Source: Streptomyces camelliae
GTDB lineage: Bacteria > Actinomycetota > Actinomycetes > Streptomycetales > Streptomycetaceae
Assembly: GCF_027625935.1 (NCBI RefSeq)
Contig: NZ_CP115300.1
Span: 3,782,001-3,846,000, forward strand
Direction of reading: 5' to 3'
Length of the DNA stretch: 64,000 nt
This document shows, in pieces, positions 33,875-42,374 of the stretch (positions within the stretch are counted from its first letter, which is position 1; each line of letters starts with the position of its first letter). Under the pieces are notes generated by a model. The model had not been told where the DNA came from, did not search any database, and saw nothing but the letters and a program-made list of their open reading frames with translations. The translations under genes and the position numbers were made by a program.

Positions 33875-34915
33875 ATGGAGCGTGTACGTGACCTCTCTGA
33901 GCTGCCGAAAGCCCATCTGCACCTGCACTTCACCGGCTCGATGCGGCCGGGCACCGTGCTGGAACTGGCCGACAAGTACGGCGTACGCCTGCCCGACGCC
34001 CTGACGGACGCGCTGACCAGCGGCGAGCCACCGAAGCTGCGGGCCACCGACGAGCGGGGCTGGTTCCGTTTCCAGCGGCTGTACGACGCGGCGCGCTCCT
34101 GCCTGCGCGAACCGGAGGACATCCGGCGCCTGGTCCGGGAGGCCGCCGAGGAGGACCTGAAGGACGGCTCGGGCTGGCTGGAGATCCAGGTGGACCCGAC
34201 GTCGTACGCGCCCCGGCTGGGCGGGCTGATCCCGGCGCTGGAGATCATCCTGGACGCGGTGGAGACGACGGCCCGCGAGACCGGGCTCGGCATGCGCGTC
34301 CTGGTCGCCGCCAACCGCATGAAGCACCCGCTGGACGCGCGCACGCTGGCCCGGCTGGCGGTGCGGTACGCGGACCGGGGCGTGGTCGGCTTCGGGCTCT
34401 CCAACGACGAGCGGCGCGGCATGGCGCGGGACTTCGACCGGGCCTTCCACATCGCGCGCGAGGGCGGCCTGCTGTCGGCCCCGCACGGCGGCGAACTGAC
34501 CGGCCCGGCCTCGGTCCGGGACTGCCTGGACGACCTCCACGCCTCCCGGATCGGGCACGGGGTGCGCGCGGCGGAGGACCCGCGGCTGCTGAAGCGGCTT
34601 GCGGACCGGCAGGTGACCTGCGAGGTGTGCCCGGCGTCGAACGTGGCGCTCGGCGTGTACGAGAAGCCCGAGGACGTCCCGCTGCGCACGTTCTTCGAGG
34701 CGGGTGTCCCGATGGCCCTCGGCGCCGACGACCCGCTGCTGTTCGGCTCCCGGCTGGCCGCCCAGTACGAGATCGCCCGGCACTCCCATGGCTTCTCGGA
34801 CGCCGAACTCGCCGAGCTGGCCCGCCAGTCGGTGCGGGGTTCGGCCGCGCCGGAGGACGTCAGGGAGCGGCTGCTGGCCGGCGTGGACGAGTGGCTGGCC
34901 CGCCCGGCCTCCTGA
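33875..34915 (+). CDS. add: Adenosine deaminase
   Basis: A 346-residue amidohydrolase-fold enzyme. The zinc ligands are seen in AHLHLHFTG (near residue 15) and the other ADA signatures are APHGGELTG (catalytic Glu), RIGHGVRA, CEVCPASNVALG and GADDPLLF. It converts adenosine to inosine in purine salvage. The Phe in HLHLHFTGS replaces the usual Leu/Ile, a minor variation. ATG 33875 follows AGGA. Its 3' end overlaps a convergent gene by 56 bp. Confidence 0.9.
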   Translation: MERVRDLSELPKAHLHLHFTGSMRPGTVLELADKYGVRLPDALTDALTSGEPPKLRATDERGWFRFQRLYDAARSCLREPEDIRRLVREAAEEDLKDGSGWLEIQVDPTSYAPRLGGLIPALEIILDAVETTARETGLGMRVLVAANRMKHPLDARTLARLAVRYADRGVVGFGLSNDERRGMARDFDRAFHIAREGGLLSAPHGGELTGPASVRDCLDDLHASRIGHGVRAAEDPRLLKRLADRQVTCEVCPASNVALGVYEKPEDVPLRTFFEAGVPMALGADDPLLFGSRLAAQYEIARHSHGFSDAELAELARQSVRGSAAPEDVRERLLAGVDEWLARPAS

Positions 34916-35588
34916 GGGGCTCGCCCGGCCGTCTGAAGTGGGCGTACGGCGGATAGGGCTTGAAGCAGATCAGCACGTCGAGGGGGTGCCCGCCGCCGGG
35001 CGGCTGCACCAGCGCCGGGATCTCCCCCATCAGCGTCATACGCCCCTCGGCGACGCGCTTCTGGTACGGCCCGTGGCCGGCCGCACGGGCGAACCAGCCG
35101 GCTGTCTCGGCGAACACGTCTCGGCTGCCGAGGAGAAAGAACGTACGCGCGTGCGTGGCGTGCCGCAGCTCGTCCCGGAAGCCGGCACGGCCCTGGCGGG
35201 CGCGCCAGGCGGCGGCGTCCCGCGCGGTGCGTGCCTCGTCGGTGCGGGCGGTCAGCGGGGTGCCGTGGCGCAGCCTCCGACGCAGCTCGGGCCACTGGCT
35301 GGGGCGCAGGCCGAGGGTGTGGTGCGCGAGGACGAGGTCGACGGTGTCGCCGACGCCCTCGTCGGGGGGCACGCCGTCGCGCAGCGGCAGGTGCACGATC
35401 GTGTGCCGGGAGTACGCGGCGAAGGAGAACAGTCCGGCGAGCCGGTTCAGCCCGTCGTGGTCGCCGAGCAGCCACCCGATGGGGTCGGGGGCGCGCAGCG
35501 ACGTGTGGCGCAGGGGCCGCCAGGGCTGGACGACCCGGTGCTCGTGGGGCCCCGTCCGGAATCTGAACTCGCGCAGCCTCAGCCGCAT
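34860..35588 (-). CDS. Hypothetical protein, convergent with add
   Basis: A 242-residue Arg-rich soluble protein of unknown family. It opens MRLRLREFRFRTGP and contains DPIGWLLGDHDGLNRLAG, FSFAAYSRHTIVHLPLRDG and a C-terminal CFKPYPPYAHF. GAGG lies 5 nt before ATG 35588. The last 30 residues (RRPGEPLRRPGG onward) are antisense to add and low complexity, so a recent loss of stop codon is possible. It lies 15 bp beyond the TetR stop on the same strand, perhaps co-transcribed. Confidence 0.55.
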   Translation of the reverse strand: MRLRLREFRFRTGPHEHRVVQPWRPLRHTSLRAPDPIGWLLGDHDGLNRLAGLFSFAAYSRHTIVHLPLRDGVPPDEGVGDTVDLVLAHHTLGLRPSQWPELRRRLRHGTPLTARTDEARTARDAAAWRARQGRAGFRDELRHATHARTFFLLGSRDVFAETAGWFARAAGHGPYQKRVAEGRMTLMGEIPALVQPPGGGHPLDVLICFKPYPPYAHFRRPGEPLRRPGGPATRPRRPAAAP

Positions 35589-35603
35589 GTGCGCCTCATG
35601 GCC

Positions 35604-36227
35604 TCAGGGTCGCGACTGTGAGGGCTCCTCGGCAACGGAGATTCCGCCCAGCAGCGTCCTGGCGAGCCGCGCGGCGAACGCGTCGACAGGCGGCCGCTCC
35701 CCCGTGCCGGCCGCGTCGTAGGCGAACGCGCGCTGCGCGCAGGCGCCCAGCAGCAGGGAGGCGGCGGCGAAGGTGTCGGCGTCGGCACGGACACGGCCGG
35801 CGGCCTGTTCCGCGCGGAGGTAGGCGTCCAGGTCCTGGATGGGCCGGTGCGGGCCGGAGCCGAGCTCGCGCAGGGCCTCGAAGTGGCGCTCCTTGAGCTG
35901 GGTCTCGGCGTACAGGGAGGCGGCGATCGGGAAGCTCTGCTCGTAGAACAGGGCGGCCTGGCGGGCGATCTCGGTGAGGTTGCCCGCCAGGGTGCCCCGG
36001 TCCGGTTCGGCGGCGAGGCTGCCGAGCAGCGGGGTGAGGCGGGGCAGCCGCTCGGCGAGCACCCGGACGAACAGGTCCTCCTTGCTGTCGAAGTACTTGT
36101 AGAGAGCCGCTTCCGAGCAGCCGGCCGCGCGCGCGATCTCCTTGGTGGTGGCGCGGGCGAGTCCGACGGTGAGCATCAGCTCGTGGGCGGCGTCGAGGAT
36201 GCGGACTCGCGCCGGCTTCGGCTCCAT
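35604..36227 (-). CDS. TetR-family transcriptional regulator
   Basis: A 207-residue TetR protein. The N-terminal HTH (ARATTKEIARAAGCSEAALYKYFDSKEDLF, about residues 24-53) is typical; the C-terminal ligand domain is divergent. It is divergent from the oxidoreductase at 36334, with two palindromes between them, so it probably represses that gene and itself. Ligand unknown. Confidence 0.9.
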   Translation of the reverse strand: MEPKPARVRILDAAHELMLTVGLARATTKEIARAAGCSEAALYKYFDSKEDLFVRVLAERLPRLTPLLGSLAAEPDRGTLAGNLTEIARQAALFYEQSFPIAASLYAETQLKERHFEALRELGSGPHRPIQDLDAYLRAEQAAGRVRADADTFAAASLLLGACAQRAFAYDAAGTGERPPVDAFAARLARTLLGGISVAEEPSQSRP

Positions 36228-36252
36228 GGGACGTCCAATCGGGCTTGACGGG

Positions 36253-36305
36253 TGGGTGAGTGCTTACCCACTCTAGAGCCAGCAGGGGTGAGTGAATACT
36301 TACCC
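36253..36305. promoter_or_regulatory. Paired operators for the TetR regulator
   Basis: TGGGTGAGTGCTTACCCA (36253-36270) and GGGTGAGTGAATACTTACCC (36286-36305) are related imperfect palindromes in the divergent TetR/oxidoreductase spacer. Confidence 0.7.
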
Positions 36306-36333
36306 ACCAATCCCGAGCAGCACGGGAGCACTC

Positions 36334-36966
36334 ATGAACCTCACCGTTTTCGGCGCCACCGGCGGGATCGGCCGGGAGCTCGTCCGGCAAGCGCTCGACG
36401 CGGGCCACCGGGTCACCGCCGTGGTCCGTGATCCGGCCCGGCTGGAGGTCACCGGCGACACGCTGGAGGTGTTCCGGGCCGACCTGACCGACCCGGAGCC
36501 GCTGCGAGCCGCCGTCGCGGGCCGGGACGCCGTCCTGTCCGGCCTGGGCGCCCGCAGCCGCAAGGACGCGGGGGTCGCCACCCGGCTGACCCGGACGGTC
36601 CTGCGCGCCATGGAGGCGGAGGGCGTACGACGGCTGCTGGTGGTCAGCGCCGGCCCGGTCGGCCCCGCACCCGAGAGCGACAGCCCCCTGGACCGCGGGA
36701 TGCGCGGCATCGTCAGTGCCGTCCTGAAGGACGTCTACGCCGATCTGAGCGAGATGGAGGCCGAGCTGGCCCGCAGCGGCACGGACTGGACGTCCGTACG
36801 CCCCCCGCGCCTCCAGGACAAGCCGCTCACCGGCCGCTACCGCACCGTCATCGGCGGCTTCCCGCGCAAGGGCCGCTTCATCGCCCGCGCGGACGTCGCC
36901 CACGCCATGCTGTCGATGATCGACGACCAGGGGACGGTGAAGCAGGGAGTGGGAGTGGCGTACTAG
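36334..36966 (+). CDS. NAD(P)-binding oxidoreductase, NmrA-like
   Basis: A 210-residue atypical short-chain dehydrogenase. The Rossmann motif is FGATGGIGRELVRQAL (residues about 5-20); VRDPARL and VVSAGPVGPAPES follow. There is no classical YxxxK pair, as in NAD(P)H-binding NmrA/flavin reductase-like proteins. GGGAG precedes ATG 36334. It is the presumed target of the divergent TetR. Substrate unknown. Confidence 0.8.
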   Translation: MNLTVFGATGGIGRELVRQALDAGHRVTAVVRDPARLEVTGDTLEVFRADLTDPEPLRAAVAGRDAVLSGLGARSRKDAGVATRLTRTVLRAMEAEGVRRLLVVSAGPVGPAPESDSPLDRGMRGIVSAVLKDVYADLSEMEAELARSGTDWTSVRPPRLQDKPLTGRYRTVIGGFPRKGRFIARADVAHAMLSMIDDQGTVKQGVGVAY

Positions 36967-36987
36967 CGGTTTTCCGGGCCCCTGTGC

Positions 36988-38043
36988 CTAGAGGCTGACG
37001 CCCACCGTGACCGGCTCGTTGACCAGCGTGATCCCGAAGGCCTCGTGGACGCCGGCGACGACCTCGCGGGCCAGGGCGAGCAGGTCCTCGGTCGTGGCCT
37101 CGCCCCGGTTGGTGAGGGCGAGGGTGTGCTTGGTGGAGATGCGGGCGGGCCCGGTGCCGTAACCCTTGGTGAAGCCGGCCTTGTCGATCAGCCAGGCCGC
37201 GGAGGTCTTCGTACGGCCCGCACCCGCCGGGTACGCGGGCGGCTCGAAGCCCTCTCCCAGCCGCTCCCGCACGCGCGCGTGGAACGCGGCGAACTGCCCG
37301 TCGGTGAGGATCGGGTTGGTGAAGAAGGACCCGGCCGACCAGGTGTCGTGGTCCTCGGGGTCGAGGACCATGCCCTTGCCGGCGCGCAGCTTCAGCACGG
37401 TCTCGCGGGCGTCGGCCAGCGGCACCCGGGCGCCGGGCTCGACGCCGAGCGCGCGGGCGGCTTCGGCGTACTTGACGGGCGCGGACAGCCCGCCGGCGTC
37501 CTCCAGCCCGAAGCGGACGCGCAGCACGACATAGCGCGCGGGGTCGGCCTTGAAACGGCTGTGGCGGTACGAGAAGGCGCACTCCTCGTTCGTCAGCGTG
37601 ACCGTCTGGCCGGCGTGCCGGTCGTAGGCGATCACTTCGGTGATGGTGGAGGAGACCTCCTGGCCGTAGGCACCCACGTTCTGGATCGGCGTGGCGCCCG
37701 CGGAGCCCGGGATGCCGGCCAGGCACTCGATCCCGGCGAGCCCGGCCTCGACCGTGCGGGCGACGGCGTCCGTCCACACCTCACCGGCGGCCAGCTCCAG
37801 CGTCGTACCGCGCAGCTCCACACCGCGCGTGGCGATGCGCAGGGCGGTGCCGTCGAAGCCCTTGTCGCCGATGACCAGGTTCGATCCGCCGCCGATCACC
37901 AGCAACGGCGTCCCGCTGTCGTCGGCCTCGCGGACAGCGTCGATCACCTCGGCGTCGGTCACGGCGGTGACCAGCCGCGTCGCGGGACCGCCCAGCCGGA
38001 AGGTGGTCAGCGGGGCGAGGGGGGCGTCGTGGAGTACCTGCAC
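36988..38043 (-). CDS. murB: UDP-N-acetylenolpyruvoylglucosamine reductase
   Basis: A 351-residue MurB that completes UDP-MurNAc synthesis with FAD and NADPH. FAD-binding features TTFRLGGPATRLV and LVIGGGSNLVI, the substrate region IPGSAGATPIQNVGAYGQEV, and SYRHSRFK and SAGSFFTNP are present. The C-terminal catalytic Glu region is VNEPVTVG. GTG 38043 is preferred (VQVLHDAPLAPLTT); GTG 38064 is the alternative. Confidence 0.92.
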   Translation of the reverse strand: MQVLHDAPLAPLTTFRLGGPATRLVTAVTDAEVIDAVREADDSGTPLLVIGGGSNLVIGDKGFDGTALRIATRGVELRGTTLELAAGEVWTDAVARTVEAGLAGIECLAGIPGSAGATPIQNVGAYGQEVSSTITEVIAYDRHAGQTVTLTNEECAFSYRHSRFKADPARYVVLRVRFGLEDAGGLSAPVKYAEAARALGVEPGARVPLADARETVLKLRAGKGMVLDPEDHDTWSAGSFFTNPILTDGQFAAFHARVRERLGEGFEPPAYPAGAGRTKTSAAWLIDKAGFTKGYGTGPARISTKHTLALTNRGEATTEDLLALAREVVAGVHEAFGITLVNEPVTVGVSL

Positions 38044-38153
38044 GGCCCCAAGACTACGAGACACCTACGACAGCCCCGCACACCCGCCAGGGAGCCTGGA
38101 GACCGCCGTTGCCGGTCCACCGGCGGCTGGACGGCAGCCGCGGCGCGCACACG

Positions 38154-38192
38154 CACGCGCGCGTGGCCCCACAGCAGGACCACGCGCGCGTG
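38154..38192 (-). terminator. Hairpin after the MFS gene
   Basis: CACGCGCGCGTGG (38154-38166) and CCACGCGCGCGTG (38180-38192) form a 13-bp stem 65 bp past the MFS stop. Each arm contains the self-complementary CACGCGCGCGTG, so alternative cruciforms are possible. Confidence 0.65.
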
Positions 38193-38256
38193 CGCACGAC
38201 GGGGAACGCGCCGCCCTCCCGCGGTCTACGTCGGCTCCCTTGGGCGAGGCTCCGGA

Positions 38257-39771
38257 TCAGCGAGCCGACGACTCCAGCGACCCGGTCTCCAGCGCCTCGG
38301 TCCCCGCAACCGGCACGGCTGTCGGGGAGCCGGTCTCCACGCCCCGTCCGGACGCCTGTTCCTCCTCCGCACCCAGCGGACCCGCGCTCCGGCGGGCCGG
38401 TATCACCAGCGCGGCAAGCGCCGCCGCGGCGACCACCGCCGAACCGGTGACCAGGGCGGGCCGCAGGCCGTCCACGAAGCTCTGTGCGCTCTCGTAACCG
38501 CCCCGCGCGGAGAAGATCGACGACATCACGGCGATACCGAGCGCACCGCCCACCTCGCGCAGCGCGTTGTTCGCGCCGGAGGCGATGCCCTGCTCCTGCG
38601 GGCGGACGCTGGACATCACGAGGTTGGCGGCCGGTGCGAAGTACAGGGCCATACCGACCCCGCTGACGATCAGGGCGGGCAGCTGGGCGGCGTAGGAGGC
38701 GTCCACGGTGGCCACGACGGCCATGTAGCCGAGCCCGACGGCCTGCAGGAACAGGCCCGCGGCGACGACGGGACGGCCCCCCAGGCGGTCGGAGAGGATG
38801 CCGGCGACCGGCGCGACGAGCATCGGCATACCGGTCCACGGCAGCATCCTGAGGCCCGCCTCGGTGGGCGAGTAGCCGAGCACGCCCTGCATGTACTGGC
38901 TGAGCAGGAAGATCGAGCCGAACATCCCGACGAACATCAGCAGACTGGCCGCGTTGATCCCGGAGAACGCGCGGGAGCGGAACAGCCGCATGGGGAGCAT
39001 CGGGTTCTCCGCGCGCGAGCTGTACAGAACGAACCCGGCCAGCAGCGCGGCACCGGCGAACATCGCGGTGAGGACCACGGTGTCGGTCCAGCCGTCGGCG
39101 GGCCCGCGGACCAGGCCGTAGACGATCCCGAAGAGCCCGCCGCTGGCGAGCAGTGTGCCGGGGACGTCGAGCGGGGCGCCGGTGCCGTGGGACTCGGCGA
39201 GCCGCAGCCGGGCGAGCGGCAGCACGGCCAGGCCGAGCGGAACGTTCAGCCAGAAGATCCAGTGCCAGGAGACGTGCTCGGTGAGGCTGCCGCCGATGAG
39301 CGGTCCGGAGGCGACGGCGAGGCCGTTGACGGCGCCCCAGATGCCGTACATCATCCCGCGCCTGGCGGCGGGCACGGCCGCGGTCAGCAGGGTCAGCGTG
39401 AGCGGCATCATCACGGCCGCGCCGACGCCCTGCACCGCGCGGGCGGCGATCAGCGCGCCGATGCCGGGCGCCATGGCCGCGGCGGCGGAGGCGCCGGTGA
39501 AGACGGTGAGTCCGGCGATGAAGAGCCGGCGGCGCCCGAACCGGTCACCGAGCGCGGCGCCGAACATCAGCAGCACGGCGAAGGTGAGCGTGTAGGCGCT
39601 CACGGTCCATTCGAGGTCGTCCAGCGCCCCGCCGAGGTCCTTGCGGATGGATGGCAGGGCGGTGGTGACGACGAGGTTGTCGAGGGCCGCCATGAATCCG
39701 GCGACGCTGGTGATGACGAGGGTCCAGGCGGCGCCCCCGCGTCCTGTGCTCAGTGCGTTCTGCTGTGACAT
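38257..39771 (-). CDS. MFS drug exporter, DHA2 (14-TMS, EmrB/QacA) family
   Basis: A 504-residue transporter with about 14 hydrophobic segments. Motif A GAALGDRFGRRRLF, motif B RAVQGVGAAVMMP and motif C GIWGAVNGLAVASGPLIGG are clear. It likely exports antibiotics or other toxic compounds by proton antiport. It is divergent-adjacent to a TetR gene (39857) on the same strand, and a TetR-type palindrome precedes its start. Substrate unknown. Confidence 0.9.
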   Translation of the reverse strand: MSQQNALSTGRGGAAWTLVITSVAGFMAALDNLVVTTALPSIRKDLGGALDDLEWTVSAYTLTFAVLLMFGAALGDRFGRRRLFIAGLTVFTGASAAAAMAPGIGALIAARAVQGVGAAVMMPLTLTLLTAAVPAARRGMMYGIWGAVNGLAVASGPLIGGSLTEHVSWHWIFWLNVPLGLAVLPLARLRLAESHGTGAPLDVPGTLLASGGLFGIVYGLVRGPADGWTDTVVLTAMFAGAALLAGFVLYSSRAENPMLPMRLFRSRAFSGINAASLLMFVGMFGSIFLLSQYMQGVLGYSPTEAGLRMLPWTGMPMLVAPVAGILSDRLGGRPVVAAGLFLQAVGLGYMAVVATVDASYAAQLPALIVSGVGMALYFAPAANLVMSSVRPQEQGIASGANNALREVGGALGIAVMSSIFSARGGYESAQSFVDGLRPALVTGSAVVAAAALAALVIPARRSAGPLGAEEEQASGRGVETGSPTAVPVAGTEALETGSLESSAR

Positions 39772-39793
39772 CTGTCCCCCAGAGAGTGATCTA

Positions 39794-39813
39794 GTTAGTC
39801 ATTGATTACTAAC
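39794..39813. promoter_or_regulatory. TetR operator upstream of the MFS gene
   Basis: GTTAGTCATTGATTACTAAC, with 6-bp arms GTTAGT/ACTAAC, lies 23 bp before the MFS start. It matches the site upstream of the TetR gene itself. Confidence 0.75.
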
Positions 39814-39856
39814 TTTTTGGCGCAGGAAAAGAGGCAGGGCAATCCGCCTCGTTCCG

Positions 39857-40417
39857 CTACTTCTCCAGCCGGCCGGTGATCCGGGCCGACGGATACATCC
39901 CCTGCCAGACCCGGTGTTCGGGCGGAAACCCCATGGCCGCAAGGGTGTTGATGAGCATTCCGTACGCCAGGAAGGTCGTGGTGTCGTTGTCGTCCGCCCC
40001 CAGCGGCAGGTGAACGGTGTCCCAGAGCTTCATCCAGCCGGCCCGTACCGCCTCACCGAACTCGTGATCACCCTCCGCCTCGGCCGCCGCAACCGTGATG
40101 TAGGTCTGCATCTGCATCTGCAGCCTCTCGGGCTGCTCCGTGATCAGCCGCACATAGGCGTTCGCCATGGCATGCAGGGCCTCCTCACCCTCCAGCCCCT
40201 CGGCCGCCTCCCCCAAGACCCGGCAGGTGTCCTCCACGCAGCGGAGCGACGCGGCGGCGAAGATCGCCTTCTTGCCCGCGAAGAGCCGGAAGAGGTACGG
40301 CTGCGATACGCCCACGCGGCTCGCGATCGCCTCCGTGGACGTGCCGTAGTAGCCCCTCTGCGCGAACTCCGCGATCGCCGCGCGAATGACGCTCTCGCGC
40401 CGCTCTTCTGCACTCAT
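39857..40417 (-). CDS. TetR-family repressor of the adjacent exporter
   Basis: A 186-residue TetR protein. HTH residues TSTEAIASRVGVSQPYLFRLFAGK lie near 28-51. ATG 40417 is chosen over a 10-residue longer frame. It precedes the MFS gene on the same strand, and matching palindromes lie before both genes, so it probably autoregulates and represses the exporter until a substrate binds its C-terminal domain. Confidence 0.9.
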   Translation of the reverse strand: MSAEERRESVIRAAIAEFAQRGYYGTSTEAIASRVGVSQPYLFRLFAGKKAIFAAASLRCVEDTCRVLGEAAEGLEGEEALHAMANAYVRLITEQPERLQMQMQTYITVAAAEAEGDHEFGEAVRAGWMKLWDTVHLPLGADDNDTTTFLAYGMLINTLAAMGFPPEHRVWQGMYPSARITGRLEK

Positions 40418-40435
40418 CCTGACCACAAGAAGGAA

Positions 40436-40455
40436 GTTAGTACTCAATCACTAAC
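40436..40455. promoter_or_regulatory. TetR operator upstream of its own gene
   Basis: GTTAGTACTCAATCACTAAC, with the same GTTAG/CTAAC arms as the site at 39794, lies 19 bp upstream of the TetR start. Confidence 0.75.
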
Positions 40456-40542
40456 TTGGCAAGAGGTCTTCGGCACGGGGCATGCGTAAGGGGCGCCCCA
40501 CCATGGAGGACGCCCCTTACCTCAACCACTGCGCGCTTGCCG

Positions 40543-40971
40543 TCAGGCCAGTCGTACGACCGCCCGGGACATGCCCAGCACCTTCTGGCCGCCGCTGGTC
40601 GCCGTCAGGTCCACGCGGACGGTGTTGTCGTCCAGCTTGGCCGCGACCTTGCCGCTGACCTCGATCTGGGCGCCCTTGTCGTCGTTCGGCACGACGACGG
40701 GCTTGGTGAAGCGGACGCCGTACTCCACGACCGCGCCCGGGTCCCCGGTCCAGTCGGTGACCACGCGGATCGCCTCGGCCATGGTGAACATGCCGTGCGC
40801 GATGACGTCCGGCAGGCCGACCTCCTTGGCGAACTTCTCGTTCCAGTGGATCGGGTTGAAGTCCCCGGAGGCGCCCGCGTAGCGCACGAGCGTGGCACGG
40901 GTCACAGGAAAGGTCTGGGCCGGCAGCTCGGTGCCGATCTCGACGTCGTCGTACGCGATCTTCGCCGTCAT
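40543..40971 (-). CDS. MaoC-type (hot-dog fold) dehydratase subunit, HadB-like
   Basis: A 142-residue MaoC-domain protein. The hydratase 2 motif is YAGASGDFNPIHWNEKFAKEVGLPDVIAHGMFTM, with catalytic Asp and His. It acts on (3R)-hydroxyacyl thioesters. Paired with the 41431 gene (7-bp gap), the two resemble the heterodimeric HadA/HadB 3-hydroxyacyl-ACP dehydratase of actinobacterial fatty acid synthesis. Location beside rpmG and tRNAs is as in other Streptomyces. Confidence 0.85.
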   Translation of the reverse strand: MTAKIAYDDVEIGTELPAQTFPVTRATLVRYAGASGDFNPIHWNEKFAKEVGLPDVIAHGMFTMAEAIRVVTDWTGDPGAVVEYGVRFTKPVVVPNDDKGAQIEVSGKVAAKLDDNTVRVDLTATSGGQKVLGMSRAVVRLA

Positions 40972-40978
40972 CAGGTCC

Positions 40979-41431
40979 TCACGCCTCCTCGGCCGCGCGG
41001 GCCACGAGCTTGGTCCAGGCGGTCACGACATGCTCGCCCGCCTCGTCGTACACCTCACCGCGGATGTCCAGGATGTCGTTGCCCGCCATGGACTTGATCG
41101 CCTCGATGGTGGAGGTGACCGTGAGCCGGTCTCCGGCGCGCACGGGGCGGTTGTAGGCGAACTTCTGGTCGCCGTGCACCACGCGGCTGTAGTCGAGGCC
41201 GAGCTGCGGGTCCTCGACGACCTGGCCGGCGGCCCGGAAGGTGATGGAGAACACGAACGTCGGCGGGGCGATCACATCGGAATGCCCGAGCGCCTTCGCG
41301 GCCTCCGGGTCCGTGTACACCGGGTTGGCCTCTCCCACCGCCTCGGCGAACTCGCGGATCTTCTCCCGGCCCACCTCGTAGGGCGCGGTGGGCGGGTAGG
41401 TCCGTCCCACGAAGGACTGGTCGAGCGCCAT
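40979..41431 (-). CDS. MaoC-like dehydratase partner, HadA-like (UPF0336)
   Basis: A 150-residue hot-dog protein with an N-terminal FAS1-type dehydratase-like domain (FAEAVGEANPVYTDPEAAKALG, VIAPPTFVFSITF). It lacks the full Asp/His catalytic motif, as expected for the substrate-stabilising subunit of a HadAB-type pair. ATG 41431 follows AGGAGGT; the GTG at 41440 overlaps that site and is rejected. It is followed directly by the HadB-like gene. Confidence 0.85.
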   Translation of the reverse strand: MALDQSFVGRTYPPTAPYEVGREKIREFAEAVGEANPVYTDPEAAKALGHSDVIAPPTFVFSITFRAAGQVVEDPQLGLDYSRVVHGDQKFAYNRPVRAGDRLTVTSTIEAIKSMAGNDILDIRGEVYDEAGEHVVTAWTKLVARAAEEA

Positions 41432-41496
41432 GCCCGGCACCTCCTGATGTCTGCTGTGATGGCCCCAAATTAGCCGTAAACCGGCCGGTGAAACGC

Positions 41497-41532
41497 CGTG
41501 AGGCCGCCCCCTCGGAAGGGGACGGCCTCACG
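41497..41532 (-). terminator. Terminator after rpmG
   Basis: CGTGAGGCCG (41497-41506) pairs with 41523-41532, with an inner CCCC/GGGG extension, 22 bp past the rpmG stop. Confidence 0.85.
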
Positions 41533-41553
41533 TACGAGCCTGTTGAACCCTGT

Positions 41554-41718
41554 TCAGCGCGTCTCGCGGTGCGCAGTGTGCGCGTTGCAGCGCGGGCAGT
41601 GCTTCTTCATCTCAAGACGGTCCGGGTTGTTACGCCGGTTCTTCTTGGTGATGTAGTTCCGCTCCTTGCACTCCACGCAGGCCAGCGTGATCTTCGGGCG
41701 GACGTCGGTGGCAGCCAC
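41554..41718 (-). CDS. rpmG: 50S ribosomal protein L33, zinc-binding (C+) form
   Basis: A 54-residue L33: GTG start at 41718, [21 protein letters not shown] then [24 protein letters not shown]. Both CxxC pairs are intact, marking the zinc-containing paralogue that in Streptomyces is replaced under zinc starvation. It lies downstream of tRNA-Thr and tRNA-Met. Confidence 0.95.
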   Translation of the reverse strand: MAATDVRPKITLACVECKERNYITKKNRRNNPDRLEMKKHCPRCNAHTAHRETR

Positions 41719-41808
41719 GTGAGTGCTCCTAAGACGAACGGATGGACTGATTTAACGCAAGAAAGAGTAGCCGATCGAAGGACCGACCCCGCAATCGGCT
41801 ACTGTCAG

Positions 41809-41881
41809 TAGCGGTGACCGGACTTGAACCGGTGACACAGCGATTATGAGCCGCTTGCTCTACCGACTGAGCTACACCGCT
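41809..41881 (-). tRNA. tRNA-Met (CAT), elongator
   Basis: A 73-nt cloverleaf. Acceptor AGCGGTG pairs with CACCGCT; the anticodon is CAT in the CTCATAA loop; T-loop GTTCAAGTC. An A-U first pair and absence of three G-C pairs in the anticodon stem fit the elongator rather than the initiator. Confidence 0.93.
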
Positions 41882-41927
41882 TTGATGCGATCGGGCCCCG
41901 CCTTTCGGCGGGAACCTCTCACACCAG

Positions 41928-42000
41928 AGCCCCAAAACGGAATCGAACCGTTGACCTTCTCCTTACCATGGAGACGCTCTGCCGACTGAGCTATTGGGGC
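41928..42000 (-). tRNA. tRNA-Thr (GGT)
   Basis: A 73-nt cloverleaf. Acceptor GCCCCAA pairs with TTGGGGC (with a G-T pair region), anticodon GGT in loop ATGGTAA, T-loop GTTCGATTC. It is transcribed towards tRNA-Met and rpmG. Confidence 0.94.
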
Positions 42001-42117
42001 GAGCGATGAAGACATTACACGGTCCGCCGCCGTTCACCCAAATCCGTATCCGGCGGCCCGTCACACCCCCCATCTCAGCCCGCACAGCCGCCTCCTGAGA
42101 CGTATCCCGGCGCCGGG

Positions 42118-42173
42118 CACGCGCGCGTGGGCATCCGTGGGAACAGTGGGTCGACGCCCACGCGCGCGTGGGC
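42118..42173. repeat. Pair of CACGCGCGCGTG palindromes
   Basis: CACGCGCGCGTGGGC (42118-42132) and the perfect 18-bp palindrome GCCCACGCGCGCGTGGGC (42156-42173) share a core with the pair at 38154-38192. They lie in the 374-bp spacer between tRNA-Thr and the amidohydrolase gene. Either cruciform-forming elements or binding sites; the rest of the spacer shows no gene. Confidence 0.7.
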
Positions 42174-42374
42174 ACGACAGGACCGAGGCGGGGCCACGCG
42201 GGCGGGCGACACGTGTACCGCCATGGGCGGACCACACCGGTACGACTATTGCGCTCCTGCGCGTCCCGCGCGGCTCGCCACCCTAGGCTCGACTCACTCT
42301 GCGTGATCTTGGGGGCCCGCGCCCCCGCGTCACGCGGGTCCGCCCCGAGCCCCCGGCCCCGACCCTGGAGCGCG

